Numbered from the stretch's first letter, positions 1 to 7,555 are shown. The stretch: DNA of 39,275 bases from an uncultured Acetatifactor sp. (GCA_947631615.1 CANRLX010000019.1:1-39275), one strand, 5' to 3'. Translations and numbers: made by a program. Notes: a model not told the origin generated them from the letters alone.

Positions 1-823
1 TTGTGGATCAGGGACTTGTGGAAACATTTATTGTCAAGGATATGAGCAGGTTCGGCAAGGACTACCTGCAGGTAGGGCATTATATGGAAATTATCAATGC
101 AAGCGGAGACCGACAAAAGCAGAACGACAGGGAATGTTCTCCGGGCTTGTATACTGCGCCGACTGCGGCAGCAGGCTCCATTTTGCCACCAGTAAAAACA
201 CCGACAGCCGCCAGGACCGCTACATCTGCTCCAAGTATAAAAGCGGCAGGGGAACCTGTACCGCCCATTATATCCGGGAGAATATCCTGTGGAAAGTCGT
301 TCTGGAACGCATTCGTGCCGTGACTGCCTATATCCGCTCTGATGTGGAAAGCTTTCAGGAAGAATGGCTTCAATGTCAGAGAACAGACTATGAAAACTCT
401 GTCCGCAGCGACAGACAGAAACTTGCCCAAACAAAGAAACGACTGGCAGATATCGATGTATTGATATCACGGCTATACGAAGATATGGTACTTGGTACGC
501 TCAGCAGGGAGCGGTATCAGAAAATGTCAGAGAATTATGAGGCAGAACAGGAAGAACTGAACAATACAATCATCGGTCTGGAAGATTGGATTGAGACGCA
601 GGAGGAAATGGACGATAATCTGGATCAATTCCTAGCTCTTGTAAAGAAATATGTTGAGATTCCGGAACTGACCACGACGATTGTAAACGAACTTATCAAG
701 AAAATCATCGTATATGCCCCGGACAAATCAAACGGCAAACGCACCCAGCGGATTAAGATCATCTTTAATTTTTTAGGAGAAGTTGATCTGCCCACTTTGA
801 CAGACCAGGCCATCATCGGCTAA
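1..823 (+). pseudogene. Large serine recombinase remnant, internal deletion with frameshift
   Basis: This is a relic of a site-specific large serine recombinase, the type that moves conjugative and mobilisable elements in Clostridia. From base 3 one frame reads IVKDMSRFGKDYLQVG, the conserved second half of the resolvase catalytic domain. That match stops near base 97. From about base 101 a different frame reads KRRPTKAERQGMFSGLVYCADCGSRL in two overlapping pieces: the end of the recombinase domain and the start of the zinc ribbon (CADC, later CSKYKSGRGTC). A coiled-coil tail then runs to the stop at 821-823. The normal middle, a few hundred residues with the rest of the catalytic domain and most of the DNA-binding domain, is missing, and the two halves are out of frame. 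The 5' end lies outside the window. An open frame from the ATG at 134 could at most make the C-terminal part. I am confident in the family and in the inactivation. Confidence 0.88.
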
Positions 824-1016
824 AAGCCTACCTCAGAAAAAACAAAACACTACTTTCTGACAAGCTACAGGATGAAATAATACTACAAGATATCTCAACA
901 ATGCAAAAAGACGATACAACCGTTAGGTCATATCGTCCACTGCCGTGATTAGTTCCCTATCACTATTAAGCCTGATGTTTACGGGCTTTTCTAAGCGTCA
1001 TCCCTCTGGCGCTTCA

Positions 1017-1088
1017 CTCCCCGAGTAGGGCTCGAACCTACAACAACTCGGTTAACAGCCGAGTGCTCTACCATTGAGCTATCGAGGA
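1017..1088 (-). tRNA. tRNA-Asn (GUU anticodon)
   Basis: The reverse complement folds as a complete cloverleaf. The acceptor arm TCCTCGA pairs with TCGGGGA (one G-T pair), the T arm is GTAGG/CCTAC around TTCGAGC, and the anticodon loop carries GTT, which reads asparagine AAC/AAU. The discriminator is G at 1017. CCA is not encoded, so it must be added after transcription. It lies about 190 bp beyond the recombinase relic, a common landmark for element borders, although serine recombinases do not usually target tRNAs. Confidence 0.93.
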
Positions 1089-1194
1089 CTGGTTTTCACA
1101 GGAAACCTTTCTGCAGTCTAGTATATGTCACTTTCCGAGATCTATACGCCAAAAAAGTTTATTTGAAAAATTTTAAATATTTTTTATTTTCCTC

Positions 1195-1223
1195 TGGTCA
1201 AAACAAAGGATATGTTGTATAAT
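1195..1223 (+). promoter_or_regulatory. Sigma-A promoter of tRNA-Gly
   Basis: TGGTCA at 1195-1200 and a perfect TATAAT at 1218-1223 are separated by 17 bp. The -10 ends 9 bp before the mature tRNA 5' end at 1233, so transcription would start almost at the tRNA itself. Confidence 0.7.
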
Positions 1224-1232
1224 ATTTTTCAT

Positions 1233-1303
1233 GCAGATATAGTTCATCGGTAGAACGCTAGCTTCCCAAGCTGGAGAGGCGGGTTCGATTCCCGTTATCT
1301 GCT
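1233..1303 (+). tRNA. tRNA-Gly (CCC anticodon)
   Basis: The cloverleaf is complete. The acceptor arm GCAGATA pairs with TATCTGC, and the anticodon stem CTAGC/GCTGG holds the loop TTCCCAA, which places CCC at positions 34-36 and reads glycine GGG. The T loop is TTCGATT. CCA is not encoded. A run of T residues starts directly at the 3' end (1303-1309) and probably ends transcription. The gene stands alone with its own promoter. Confidence 0.92.
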
Positions 1304-1401
1304 TTTTTTATTGCCGCAAGGCCGGAATCTCAAACAATCCCAGAAATTTCCCCGCGCGGGATCCAGGAAAGTGCGCCAGAAAACCGGACACGATTTCCAC
1401 A

Positions 1402-1440
1402 GCAAAAAGCCATCCTCTCCGCTTTCGGAAAGGATGGCTT
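1402..1440 (-). terminator. Rho-independent terminator of the aquaporin-family gene
   Basis: A perfect 10-bp stem (AAGCCATCCT / AGGATGGCTT, 1407-1440) with inner pairing is followed on the minus strand by a T run (complement of 1404-1408). It lies 12 bp past the stop codon of the MIP-family gene. Confidence 0.85.
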
Positions 1441-1451
1441 CCTCTTATTTC

Positions 1452-2165
1452 TCAGCCAAACTGGATCATGGATGCCGCCAGCACCGCCAGGATTCCTCCT
1501 ATGGAGGAGCCGCAGAGATTTACGATCAACTGATAGCTCCAATCCACCGTCTCACCGTTCTTGTTGGGGAAAGGCAGAAGGGCAAACCAAACGCTGCTGA
1601 ACACCGAACGCATAGCATTCATACTAAAGCCAGTGCTGTTGAGCGTGAGAGCCAGAATCGCAACCGCCGCAAAGCCCACCACACCGATGGCCAGAGGGCC
1701 GGAGGCCGCCTTGATGCCGACTAACACAAGGAACAGGAAGGCAAAGGTCGCAAGAATCTCCTGAACAAAGTTCAGAGGAACATTTTTCTCAACGGGATAC
1801 GCGGAGAAAATGCCGCGCTTCGGCGCGTCTCCCGACGCCTTGAAGGAATCCCAGAAAAAGATCATGCACAAAAGCTCCGCCGCTCCTGCCGCCAGAAACT
1901 CCATCAGCAGGTAGAGCAGTCCGTCCGTCACAGCCAGGCCGCCAAACAGCATACTGCCGAAGACCACGCCCGGATTTAAGTACGCCGGACCGCCCATGAT
2001 CACCGCGATCGCGAGGCCAAACCCCACCGCAAGGCTCCAGGCAAACACCAGCTCGATGTAGTTCAAGGTGGACACCAGCGTCTTCTTCAGGGAAACGTTA
2101 CACATATAACCGTAGCCTCCCAGAAGAAAGATCAGACTTCCTGCAAATTCCGCTAAATACGCCAT
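1452..2165 (-). CDS. MIP/aquaporin-family channel, divergent pore motifs
   Basis: A 237-residue integral membrane protein resembling the major intrinsic protein family (aquaporins and glycerol facilitators) in length, in six hydrophobic segments and in two half-helix loops. The ATG at 2165 is chosen because it follows AAAGGAGAAG at good spacing. An open frame upstream has no such site. The two signature NPA loops are altered: the first reads LNPGVVFG (NPG) and the second reads FSMNAMRS, where NPAR would be expected. The pore selectivity is therefore uncertain and glycerol or water transport should not be assumed. It is a single gene with its own promoter-like site and a strong terminator. The assignment to the superfamily is fairly safe; the substrate is unknown. 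Confidence 0.75.
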   Translation of the reverse strand: MAYLAEFAGSLIFLLGGYGYMCNVSLKKTLVSTLNYIELVFAWSLAVGFGLAIAVIMGGPAYLNPGVVFGSMLFGGLAVTDGLLYLLMEFLAAGAAELLCMIFFWDSFKASGDAPKRGIFSAYPVEKNVPLNFVQEILATFAFLFLVLVGIKAASGPLAIGVVGFAAVAILALTLNSTGFSMNAMRSVFSSVWFALLPFPNKNGETVDWSYQLIVNLCGSSIGGILAVLAASMIQFG

Positions 2166-2201
2166 AGTTACTTCTCCTTTTATCAAGTGTATTTTTAGAA
2201 A

Positions 2202-2230
2202 AGTATAACATATTTTCCGATTCTTTGCAC
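2202..2230 (-). promoter_or_regulatory. Probable promoter of the MIP-family gene
   Basis: On the minus strand GTGCAA (2225-2230) and TATACT (2202-2207) are 17 bp apart, about 37 bp before the start codon. The -10 is good and the -35 is weak. Confidence 0.45.
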
Positions 2231-2264
2231 TATATTTTGACAATTTTCTGTAAAAACATCCCGT

Positions 2265-2504
2265 TTACCTGGACAGGTTTTTCAACTCCTCCAAAAGCTC
2301 CAGATCGGACTGCTGTACCCGCAGGTTTGTGGTGATCGTCTCCTCCCCCGGACGGGTCACGCTGATCTCGATCACCGTCCCCTCCGGTATCGCGTTCCCG
2401 CCCAGAAACACTGCCTGAAGAAACGCCTCAAACTTCGGATGGTTCCTCGTAAAAGTGTTCTTCGCGTTCATTAACTTGAGCAGTATGCCCGGATTCATAT
2501 TCAT
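2265..2504 (-). CDS. Small conserved-looking protein, unknown function
   Basis: A 79-residue soluble protein that I do not recognise. It begins MNMNPGILLKLMNAKNTFTRNHPKF, split here as an N-terminal helical segment rich in Asn and Lys, followed by a beta-rich middle (GTVIEISVTRP) and a Leu/Glu-rich C-terminal helix. There are no membrane segments, cysteines or obvious catalytic motif. Its ATG overlaps the stop of the preceding HAD gene in an ATGA arrangement, so the two are translationally coupled and probably form one unit. The coupling and coding style support a real gene. The function is not inferable from sequence. Confidence 0.7.
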   Translation of the reverse strand: MNMNPGILLKLMNAKNTFTRNHPKFEAFLQAVFLGGNAIPEGTVIEISVTRPGEETITTNLRVQQSDLELLEELKNLSR

Positions 2505-3304
2505 AGTCGTCTCTCCTCCCTTTCCAATACCCCCAGCCAGCTAAGTGCCTCCCAAATACCGTCGCCGTCCGCATTGCCGGTGACATGATCCGCCATAGCG
2601 AGCACTGCGTCGGAAGAGTTTCCCATCGCAATGCTGGTGTGGACACACTCCAGCATGGGAAGATCGTTGTTGCTGTCCCCGATCGCCACGGTGTCCTCCA
2701 TGGAAATGCGGAGCTTGTCCGCAATATAGCGAATCGCCGTAGCCTTGGAATACCCGCGGGACAAGATCTCGTAAAATCCCCCGCCCCTGTCGATAAAGCT
2801 GAGCTCCTCCTGAAATTCCCTTTGGAAAGCCTCCATATCCCCGTCCTCGCCCGCGTGGGCGAAAAGCTTGTCAAACCGTCCCGCCGCGTCCGTAAAGTCC
2901 GGATAGTTCCGATCTCTGTAGCCCTCCGCATACTGTCGAAACACCTGGGAATACATAGCCTCTCTTTCTCTGCAGAAGTTTTCCTCCGCTCCCTCCAGCA
3001 AGGCATCGATCCGATATCGGGATAACGCGTCCAAAACGCGCTTCGACAGCTCCGGCGAAAGGCTCTTGTGAAACAGGATCTCATTCCGATAGACGATCAT
3101 CGTGCCACAGCCCAACAGATAGCCGTCAAACGCGACCCGGTCCGTGAGTTCCCTCTCGATCAGGCGCCTGGTACGACCCGTGTTGACAAAGCACAGATGC
3201 CCGTTTTCCCTCGCCAGAGCGATCGCCCTCACCGTGCTCTCACGGATCTGTTTGGTGTCATTGTCGATGAGCGTCCCGTCAATATCGAAAAAAATCGCTT
3301 TCAT
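2501..3304 (-). CDS. HAD-superfamily Cof-type phosphatase
   Basis: A 267-residue haloacid dehalogenase-like hydrolase of the Cof/YidA type (subclass IIB), expected to dephosphorylate sugar phosphates or similar small metabolites in the cytosol. Motif I is DIDGT near residue 7 (nucleophile and acid/base aspartates), motif II is in VNTGR, a lysine lies in GYSKATAI, and motif IV is GDSNNDLPML, which binds magnesium. The second ATG (3304) is preferred over one 6 bp upstream because GGAGAGG then sits at normal spacing and the protein starts MKAIFFDIDGT, as in relatives. The start lies only about 22 bp beyond the terminator of the rplT operon, so expression may come from read-through or a promoter inside rplT. 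Substrate unknown. Confidence 0.88.
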   Translation of the reverse strand: MKAIFFDIDGTLIDNDTKQIRESTVRAIALARENGHLCFVNTGRTRRLIERELTDRVAFDGYLLGCGTMIVYRNEILFHKSLSPELSKRVLDALSRYRIDALLEGAEENFCREREAMYSQVFRQYAEGYRDRNYPDFTDAAGRFDKLFAHAGEDGDMEAFQREFQEELSFIDRGGGFYEILSRGYSKATAIRYIADKLRISMEDTVAIGDSNNDLPMLECVHTSIAMGNSSDAVLAMADHVTGNADGDGIWEALSWLGVLEREERRL

Positions 3305-3325
3305 GTACATCCTCTCCGGTCAATG

Positions 3326-3354
3326 CAAAAACCCCGACAGAGACTTCTGTCGGG
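3326..3354 (-). terminator. Terminator of the infC-rpmI-rplT operon
   Basis: CCCGACAG / CTGTCGGG (3333-3354) forms a stem on the minus strand followed by five T residues. It lies 16 bp past the rplT stop and 22 bp before the HAD start. Confidence 0.88.
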
Positions 3355-3369
3355 ATCCTTTTCGTAAGC

Positions 3370-3726
3370 TTATGCCAGCTTGGACTTTGCCAGCTCGGCC
3401 AGAGTCTTAAAACCGGCCGCATCGTTTACCGCAAGCTCAGCCAGCATCTTTCGGTTCATGTCGACCCCCGCAAGCTTCAGGCCATACATAAATTTGCTGT
3501 AGGAAAGGCCGTTGAGACGTGCCGCCGCGTTGATACGGGTGATCCAGAGCTGCCGAAACTGACGCTTTCTCTCTTTTCTGCCCGCATAAGAGGTTGCCAG
3601 CGCTCTCATGACTGCCTGCTTTGCCACTCGGTACTGCTTGCTTCTGGCTCCTCTGTAGCCCTTTGCAAGCTTTAATACTCTATTATGCTTTTTCTTGGCA
3701 TTTAAGCCACCTTTGATTCTTGCCAT
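3370..3726 (-). CDS. rplT: 50S ribosomal protein L20
   Basis: A 118-residue basic protein with the typical L20 start [24 protein letters not shown] (quoted in part) and the conserved [13 protein letters not shown] segment that contacts 23S rRNA. It assembles early into the 50S subunit. In Firmicutes it also represses its own operon by binding a leader that mimics its rRNA site; such a leader is present here upstream of infC. The SD AAGGAGGAG is strong. It is the last gene of the infC-rpmI-rplT operon and is followed by a clear terminator. Confidence 0.98.
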   Translation of the reverse strand: MARIKGGLNAKKKHNRVLKLAKGYRGARSKQYRVAKQAVMRALATSYAGRKERKRQFRQLWITRINAAARLNGLSYSKFMYGLKLAGVDMNRKMLAELAVNDAAGFKTLAELAKSKLA

Positions 3727-3750
3727 GTCTACTTCTCCTCCTTACCAGAA

Positions 3751-3948
3751 TTATAAATAGGGTAAAATCTTCTTCATGTTCTTTACATTCGTTGCATCGG
3801 TGATAGCAGGCTTTCTGAGATTGCGTTTTCTCTTCGTGCTCTTCTTGGTCAGGATATGGCTTTTATAAGCCTTTGCCCTCTTGAGCTTTCCTGTTCCGGT
3901 TGCTTTAAAGCGCTTTGCTGCTGCTCTGCTTGTCTTCATTTTTGGCAT
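3751..3948 (-). CDS. rpmI: 50S ribosomal protein L35
   Basis: A 65-residue very basic protein starting [20 protein letters not shown], the family signature, with a Lys/Arg-rich middle ([12 protein letters not shown]) and the usual length. It is a structural component of the 50S subunit. The start is preceded by TAGGAGGAAA. It sits 24 bp upstream of rplT and 44 bp downstream of infC in the standard operon order. Confidence 0.98.
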   Translation of the reverse strand: MPKMKTSRAAAKRFKATGTGKLKRAKAYKSHILTKKSTKRKRNLRKPAITDATNVKNMKKILPYL

Positions 3949-3992
3949 AACAATTTCCTCCTAAACTTTCATAATCTATTTTAACTTACGCG

Positions 3993-4499
3993 TTACCGCT
4001 TTTCAGTTAAAAACATGGTCATAGTCCTGCCCTCTACCTTGGGCGCCTTATCCACTACGGCGATGTCGGAAAGACTCTCGGCAATATCGTCCAGAATATG
4101 CCTGCTGTTGTTCATATGGGCCATCTCGCGGCCGCGGAAGCGAAGTGTGATCTTCACCTTGTCTCCCTTGCTCAAGAATTTTCTGGCCGCACCGATCTTG
4201 GTATTCAGATCGTTGGTGTCGATATTGGGAGAAAGCCGGATCTCCTTGATCTCAACGGTCTTCTGCTTCTTTCTGGCCTCCTTCTCCTTGCGGATTTGCT
4301 CATACCGGTACTTTCCGTAATCAACAATCTTACAAACGGGGGGATTCGCCGTGGGCGCGATCTTTACCAGATCCAATCCCGCGTCTTCCGCCAGCTTCAT
4401 TGCCTCCTTGGAAGACATGATGCCCAGCTGCTGTCCGTCCTCACCGATCAGACGTATCTCTTTGTCCCTGATTTGTTCGTTAATCATCAACTCGCTAAT
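3993..4499 (-). CDS. infC: Translation initiation factor IF-3 (AUU start)
   Basis: A 168-residue IF-3 that binds the 30S subunit, blocks early 50S joining and proofreads the start codon and initiator tRNA. The N domain (INEQIRDKEIRLIGEDG, about residues 5-75) and the C domain (KITLRFRGREMAH, then MTMFLTEKR at the end) are intact. The best start is an ATT codon at 4497-4499, 8 nt after a perfect GGAGGT (4508-4513). The next in-frame ATG (4487) has no SD, and the open frame to 4532 would begin inside the leader and include the SD. Use of AUU is the classic means by which IF-3 limits its own synthesis, because it discriminates against non-AUG starts. First gene of infC-rpmI-rplT. Confidence 0.95.
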   Translation of the reverse strand: MSELMINEQIRDKEIRLIGEDGQQLGIMSSKEAMKLAEDAGLDLVKIAPTANPPVCKIVDYGKYRYEQIRKEKEARKKQKTVEIKEIRLSPNIDTNDLNTKIGAARKFLSKGDKVKITLRFRGREMAHMNNSRHILDDIAESLSDIAVVDKAPKVEGRTMTMFLTEKR

Positions 4500-4513
4500 G
4501 GTCTTGCACCTCC
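4497..4513 (-). promoter_or_regulatory. Ribosome binding site and AUU start of infC
   Basis: Perfect GGAGGT (complement of 4508-4513), an 8-nt spacer, then ATT (4497-4499). This pair decides the start of infC and implies feedback control by IF-3 itself. Confidence 0.85.
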
Positions 4514-4684
4514 ATAAGAAAATAGAAAACAAAAAAAGTGGATAGCATAACTATCCACATGTCTTCCTTCAAAATACAACCGCCCCCCAGGTGCAGGTCT
4601 GTACGGAAAAGATATCAACGCTTACCAGCCCGATCGCCGTAAGGTGAGAGTGGATACTCTGCTTGTTTTGTGTGCCTCACACAT
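4500..4684 (-). ncRNA. L20-type ribosomal protein leader (attenuator) of infC operon
   Basis: The roughly 185-nt untranslated leader of infC carries the hallmarks of the Firmicutes L20 leader. A structured upstream part is followed by a terminator hairpin ending in seven U (4531-4558). An alternative pairing is visible: RNA TATCCAC (complement of 4650-4656) can pair with GTGGATA, the 5' arm of the terminator, giving an antiterminator. In the known mechanism L20 binds the leader as a mimic of its 23S rRNA site and favours the terminator. I see the alternative structures directly. Binding by L20 is inferred from family knowledge. Confidence 0.8.
4531..4558 (-). terminator. Leader attenuator hairpin before infC
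   Basis: GTGGATAG and CTATCCAC form a perfect 8-bp stem with a 4-nt loop (4539-4558), followed by seven T on the minus strand, and all of it lies upstream of the infC SD. It would end transcription unless the antiterminator forms. Confidence 0.85.
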
Positions 4685-4690
4685 ATATGT

Positions 4691-4719
4691 ACATTACCAT
4701 AAAGGATCGCATCTGTCAA
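4691..4719 (-). promoter_or_regulatory. Promoter of infC-rpmI-rplT
   Basis: On the minus strand a perfect TTGACA (4714-4719), a 17-bp spacer and TAATGT (4691-4696). Predicted start near 4684. Confidence 0.75.
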
Positions 4720-4752
4720 ATACTTTTTTTCGGAAAATTTCCGGTCGGTGCC

Positions 4753-4782
4753 GGCAGGACAGCACACCGGCGCTGTCCTGCC
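4753..4782 (-). terminator. GC-rich hairpin after the DUF1540 gene
   Basis: A perfect 11-bp stem (GGCAGGACAGC / GCTGTCCTGCC, loop of 8) lies 6 bp past the DUF1540 stop codon and before the infC promoter. No T run follows directly, so it may be a factor-assisted terminator or an mRNA-stabilising 3' structure. Confidence 0.55.
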
Positions 4783-4788
4783 GATATC

Positions 4789-5109
4789 CTACCGCTCCGC
4801 AAAGGTGGCACACGCGGTCTCCTCACAGTCACAGGCGCCGGAACCCTTGATATCCACATGGTTCGCACTGCACTTGTAATTGCTGTTGTAAATACATTTC
4901 ACTGCCTCACAGTCGATGCTGATGGTTTTGCTGGGATGAGAGATGGAGCTGGTGAAAGCGTCGAATCCTTCCCTCTGTCTGGCAAAGCTCTCACAGCAGG
5001 TCCCGTCGCTGACGCTGGCATGTTTGCCGCCCACCATGATATCCCCCTTGCAGCACAGGCAGTCCTGGTTGTAGGTACAGTTTTCCACTGCGCATTTTAA
5101 ATCAGCCAT
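4789..5109 (-). CDS. DUF1540 cysteine-rich protein, two copies of the domain
   Basis: A 106-residue cytosolic protein with two DUF1540 modules. The first starts LKCAVENCTYNQDCLCC (about residues 4-35) and the second starts IDCEAVKCIYNSNYKC (about 65-100). The regular cysteine spacing suggests metal binding, probably zinc, but this has not been shown for this protein. The start at 5109 follows AAGGAGG at good spacing; an in-frame codon at 5133 lies upstream of that SD. It sits between thrS and the infC operon, the same strand as both, with a strong hairpin downstream. Function unknown for the family; small DUF1540 proteins are common in Clostridia. Confidence 0.88.
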   Translation of the reverse strand: MADLKCAVENCTYNQDCLCCKGDIMVGGKHASVSDGTCCESFARQREGFDAFTSSISHPSKTISIDCEAVKCIYNSNYKCSANHVDIKGSGACDCEETACATFAER

Positions 5110-5228
5110 ACAAGCCTCCTTCCGCACCCCCATCCACCGCAGAGCCGAAGCCTCCCGTGTGGAAGAAGTGCAGAATTAGTTTATCCAAAGCCCGTATGTC
5201 TTATACCGAATACCGTCCGGACAGCGCG

Positions 5229-7193
5229 TTATTTCCTGTCCTCCTGGGGAAGCTCCTTTCGGATCTCCTTCGTGCGGATTTCCTTGCAGATCTGCTCAAT
5301 AAACTGAGCGAGCGGCTTTTGACCCTCGTCGCCGGCAAAGCGGCTCCTGACGGACACAATGCCCTCCTCCGCCTCCTTCTGGCCCAGGATCAGCATATAG
5401 GGAACTCTCTGCATCCTCGCCTCGCGGATCTTGAAGCCGATCTTCTCGCTTCTAACGTCCACCGTCACATCCACGTCGTTGGCCGCAAGCTCCTTTCTCA
5501 CCTGCTCGGCATAGTCCATAAACTTTTCGGAGATGGGAAGGATGCGCACCTGCTCCGGACACAGCCAGGTGGGGAATTTTCCCTCGTACTTTTCGATCAG
5601 CCACGCAAGCGTTCTCTCGTAGCAGCCGATGGAGGTGCGGTGGATGATGTAGGGGCGCTTCTTCTCCCCGTTCTCGTCAATATAGTACATATCGAACTGC
5701 TCCGCGATCAGGGCGTCCCACTGAATGGTAATCATGGTGTCCTCCTTGCCGTAGACATTCTTGGCCTGGATATCCACCTTGGGGCCGTAGAAGGCCGCCT
5801 CGCCGTCCGCCTCATAGAAGGGGATGGAAAGCTCCTGCAGCACTCTGCGGATGCTCCCCTGGGTGTACTCCCAGGTCTCCGCGTCCCCGATATATTTTTC
5901 CCTGTTGTTCGGATCCCACTTGGACAGGCGGTACGTCACATCGCCTCCTACTCCCAGCGTCTCCAGGCAATACTTGGCCAGGGCAAGACAGCCCTTGAAC
6001 TCCTCCACCATCTGGTCCGGCCTCACGATCAGGTGCCCCTCGGAGATCGTGAACTGGCGGACTCTGGTCAATCCGTGCATCTCGCCGGAGTCCTCATTCC
6101 GAAACAGCGTGGAGGTCTCCCCGTAGCGGATGGGCAGATCCCGGTAGGAATGTTGGCTGTTCTTATAGCAGTAATACTGGAACGGGCAGGTCATCGGGCG
6201 AAGCGCCATGACCTCCTTGTCCTTCTCCTCGTCCCCCAGGACGAACATCCCTTCCTTGTAGTGATCCCAGTGGCCGGAGATCTTGTACAGATCGCTCTTG
6301 GCCATCAGCGGGGTCTTGGTGCGGACATAGCCCCACTCCTTATCCTCCAGATCCTCGATCCAGCGCTGCAGCTTCATAATGATCTTCGTTCCCTTGGGAA
6401 GCAGAAGGGGAAGCCCCTGTCCCACCACGTCCACCGTGGTGAAAAGCTCCATCTCGCGTCCCAGCTTGTTGTGATCGCGGTCCTTCACGGTGGCCCAGTA
6501 GGCCAGATACTCCTCCAGCTGTTCCTTCTTGGGGAAAGCCGTTCCGTAGATGCGCTGCAGCATCGCATTGTCCGATTTTCCTCTCCAATATGCGCCGGAG
6601 GAGGAGGTCAGCTTGAACGCCTTGATCCCCTTGGTGCTCATCAGATGAGGGCCTGCGCACAGATCCACAAAGTCTCCCTGGCTGTAGAAGGAGATCTCCG
6701 CATCCTCCGGAAGGTCGCGGATCAGCTCCACCTTGTAGGGCTCGCCCTTCTCCTCCATAAAGCGGATGGCCTCCTCTCTGGGAAGCGTGAATCTCTCGAT
6801 CTTCGCCCCCTTCTTGATGATCTTCTTCATCTCCGCCTCCAGGGCGTCCAGATCCTCCCTGGAGAAGGGCGCGTGGTCAAAGTCGTAGTAAAATCCGGTG
6901 TCGATGCTGGGGCCGATGGTCACCTTAGCGTCCGGAAACAGGTTTTTCACCGCCTCCGCCAGCACGTGGGATGTGGTGTGGCGCAAGGTGCGCAGGCCGT
7001 CCTCGTCGTCCGCTGTACAGATGGTCAGCTCACAGTCCTCGCTGACCACGGTCCGCAGATCCACCACCCTGCCGTTGATCCTGCCGCAGCAGGCGGCCCT
7101 GGCAAGCCCCTCGCTGATATCGAGCGCGATATCATACACACTCTTACTCTCCCCGTACTCCTTTACGGAGCCATCCTTCAATGTGATCTTCAT
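5229..7193 (-). CDS. thrS: Threonine--tRNA ligase
   Basis: A 654-residue class II synthetase that charges tRNA-Thr in the cytosol. Domains in order: TGS (about 1-60), the editing domain with the HTTSH metal motif and later CAGPH, the catalytic core with MTCPFQYY and RQFTISEGH, and a C-terminal anticodon-binding domain (EQVRILPISEKF onward). The length is normal (about 640). The ATG at 7193 is chosen because AAGGAAG lies 7 nt upstream and MKITLKDGS matches other ThrRS starts. The longer open frame runs back into the T-box terminator. Transcription is controlled by a threonine T-box upstream. Nothing suggests loss of function. Confidence 0.98.
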   Translation of the reverse strand: MKITLKDGSVKEYGESKSVYDIALDISEGLARAACCGRINGRVVDLRTVVSEDCELTICTADDEDGLRTLRHTTSHVLAEAVKNLFPDAKVTIGPSIDTGFYYDFDHAPFSREDLDALEAEMKKIIKKGAKIERFTLPREEAIRFMEEKGEPYKVELIRDLPEDAEISFYSQGDFVDLCAGPHLMSTKGIKAFKLTSSSGAYWRGKSDNAMLQRIYGTAFPKKEQLEEYLAYWATVKDRDHNKLGREMELFTTVDVVGQGLPLLLPKGTKIIMKLQRWIEDLEDKEWGYVRTKTPLMAKSDLYKISGHWDHYKEGMFVLGDEEKDKEVMALRPMTCPFQYYCYKNSQHSYRDLPIRYGETSTLFRNEDSGEMHGLTRVRQFTISEGHLIVRPDQMVEEFKGCLALAKYCLETLGVGGDVTYRLSKWDPNNREKYIGDAETWEYTQGSIRRVLQELSIPFYEADGEAAFYGPKVDIQAKNVYGKEDTMITIQWDALIAEQFDMYYIDENGEKKRPYIIHRTSIGCYERTLAWLIEKYEGKFPTWLCPEQVRILPISEKFMDYAEQVRKELAANDVDVTVDVRSEKIGFKIREARMQRVPYMLILGQKEAEEGIVSVRSRFAGDEGQKPLAQFIEQICKEIRTKEIRKELPQEDRK

Positions 7194-7226
7194 CCTATCT
7201 CTTCCTTTCCTGACATGTATTTCCTC

Positions 7227-7263
7227 AAAAAAAGTCCCCTGCAATATCGCTATTGCAAGGGAC
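7227..7263 (-). terminator. T-box terminator before thrS
   Basis: GTCCCTTGCAATA pairs with TATTGCAGGGGAC around a short loop (7234-7263), followed by seven T on the minus strand. This is the regulated terminator of the T-box. Confidence 0.92.
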
Positions 7264-7505
7264 GTAAAATACGCGGTTCCACCCTCTTTGCAGTCTGAAG
7301 CCAATCAGCCTGCCACTTCATTTGCTCGTAACGGGAGCCTCCGGGCTGTATTAAAGCCGCTCCGAGATGGTCTTCGTCCGTTTCCGGCAAAGCCGCTCAC
7401 AGCACATCCCCCACCTTTTGACGGATGAGGAAAGGCGGCTCTCTCTGTTGCCTTCCGCTTCCTACTCTTCTCTTCAACGCTTTCGATCAACTATTGCCTG
7501 AGACC
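7227..7505 (-). ncRNA. T-box leader of thrS (threonine, specifier ACC)
   Basis: The leader carries the conserved T-box GGGTGGAACCGCG (complement of 7272-7284), which pairs with the NCCA end of uncharged tRNA. It is followed by a terminator hairpin with seven U. Upstream, stem I shows the AGTAG and AGAGAG elements and a 3' strand reading GAAGACCATCTC, in which ACC (complement of 7369-7371) is the best specifier codon and reads threonine. Uncharged tRNA-Thr would stabilise the antiterminator and switch on thrS. The T-box is certain. The exact specifier is inferred from position and agrees with the gene. Confidence 0.93.
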
Positions 7506-7526
7506 ATTTTGTTTTGGCACTTATCT

Positions 7527-7555
7527 ATCATAGTACTTTTTGCTGCGGATGTAAA
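7527..7555 (-). promoter_or_regulatory. Promoter of the thrS T-box transcript
   Basis: On the minus strand TTTACA (7550-7555), a 17-bp spacer and TATGAT (7527-7532), about 20 bp before the start of the stem I region. Confidence 0.7.

Noticed and set aside
5157..7298. 713-residue open frame on the plus strand
   Set aside because: It is the complement of thrS and its T-box. It has no recognisable domain and no SD; thrS is certain.
7305..7490. 61-residue minus-strand frame as a leader peptide of thrS
   Set aside because: It lies wholly within the T-box stem I region, which explains the sequence.
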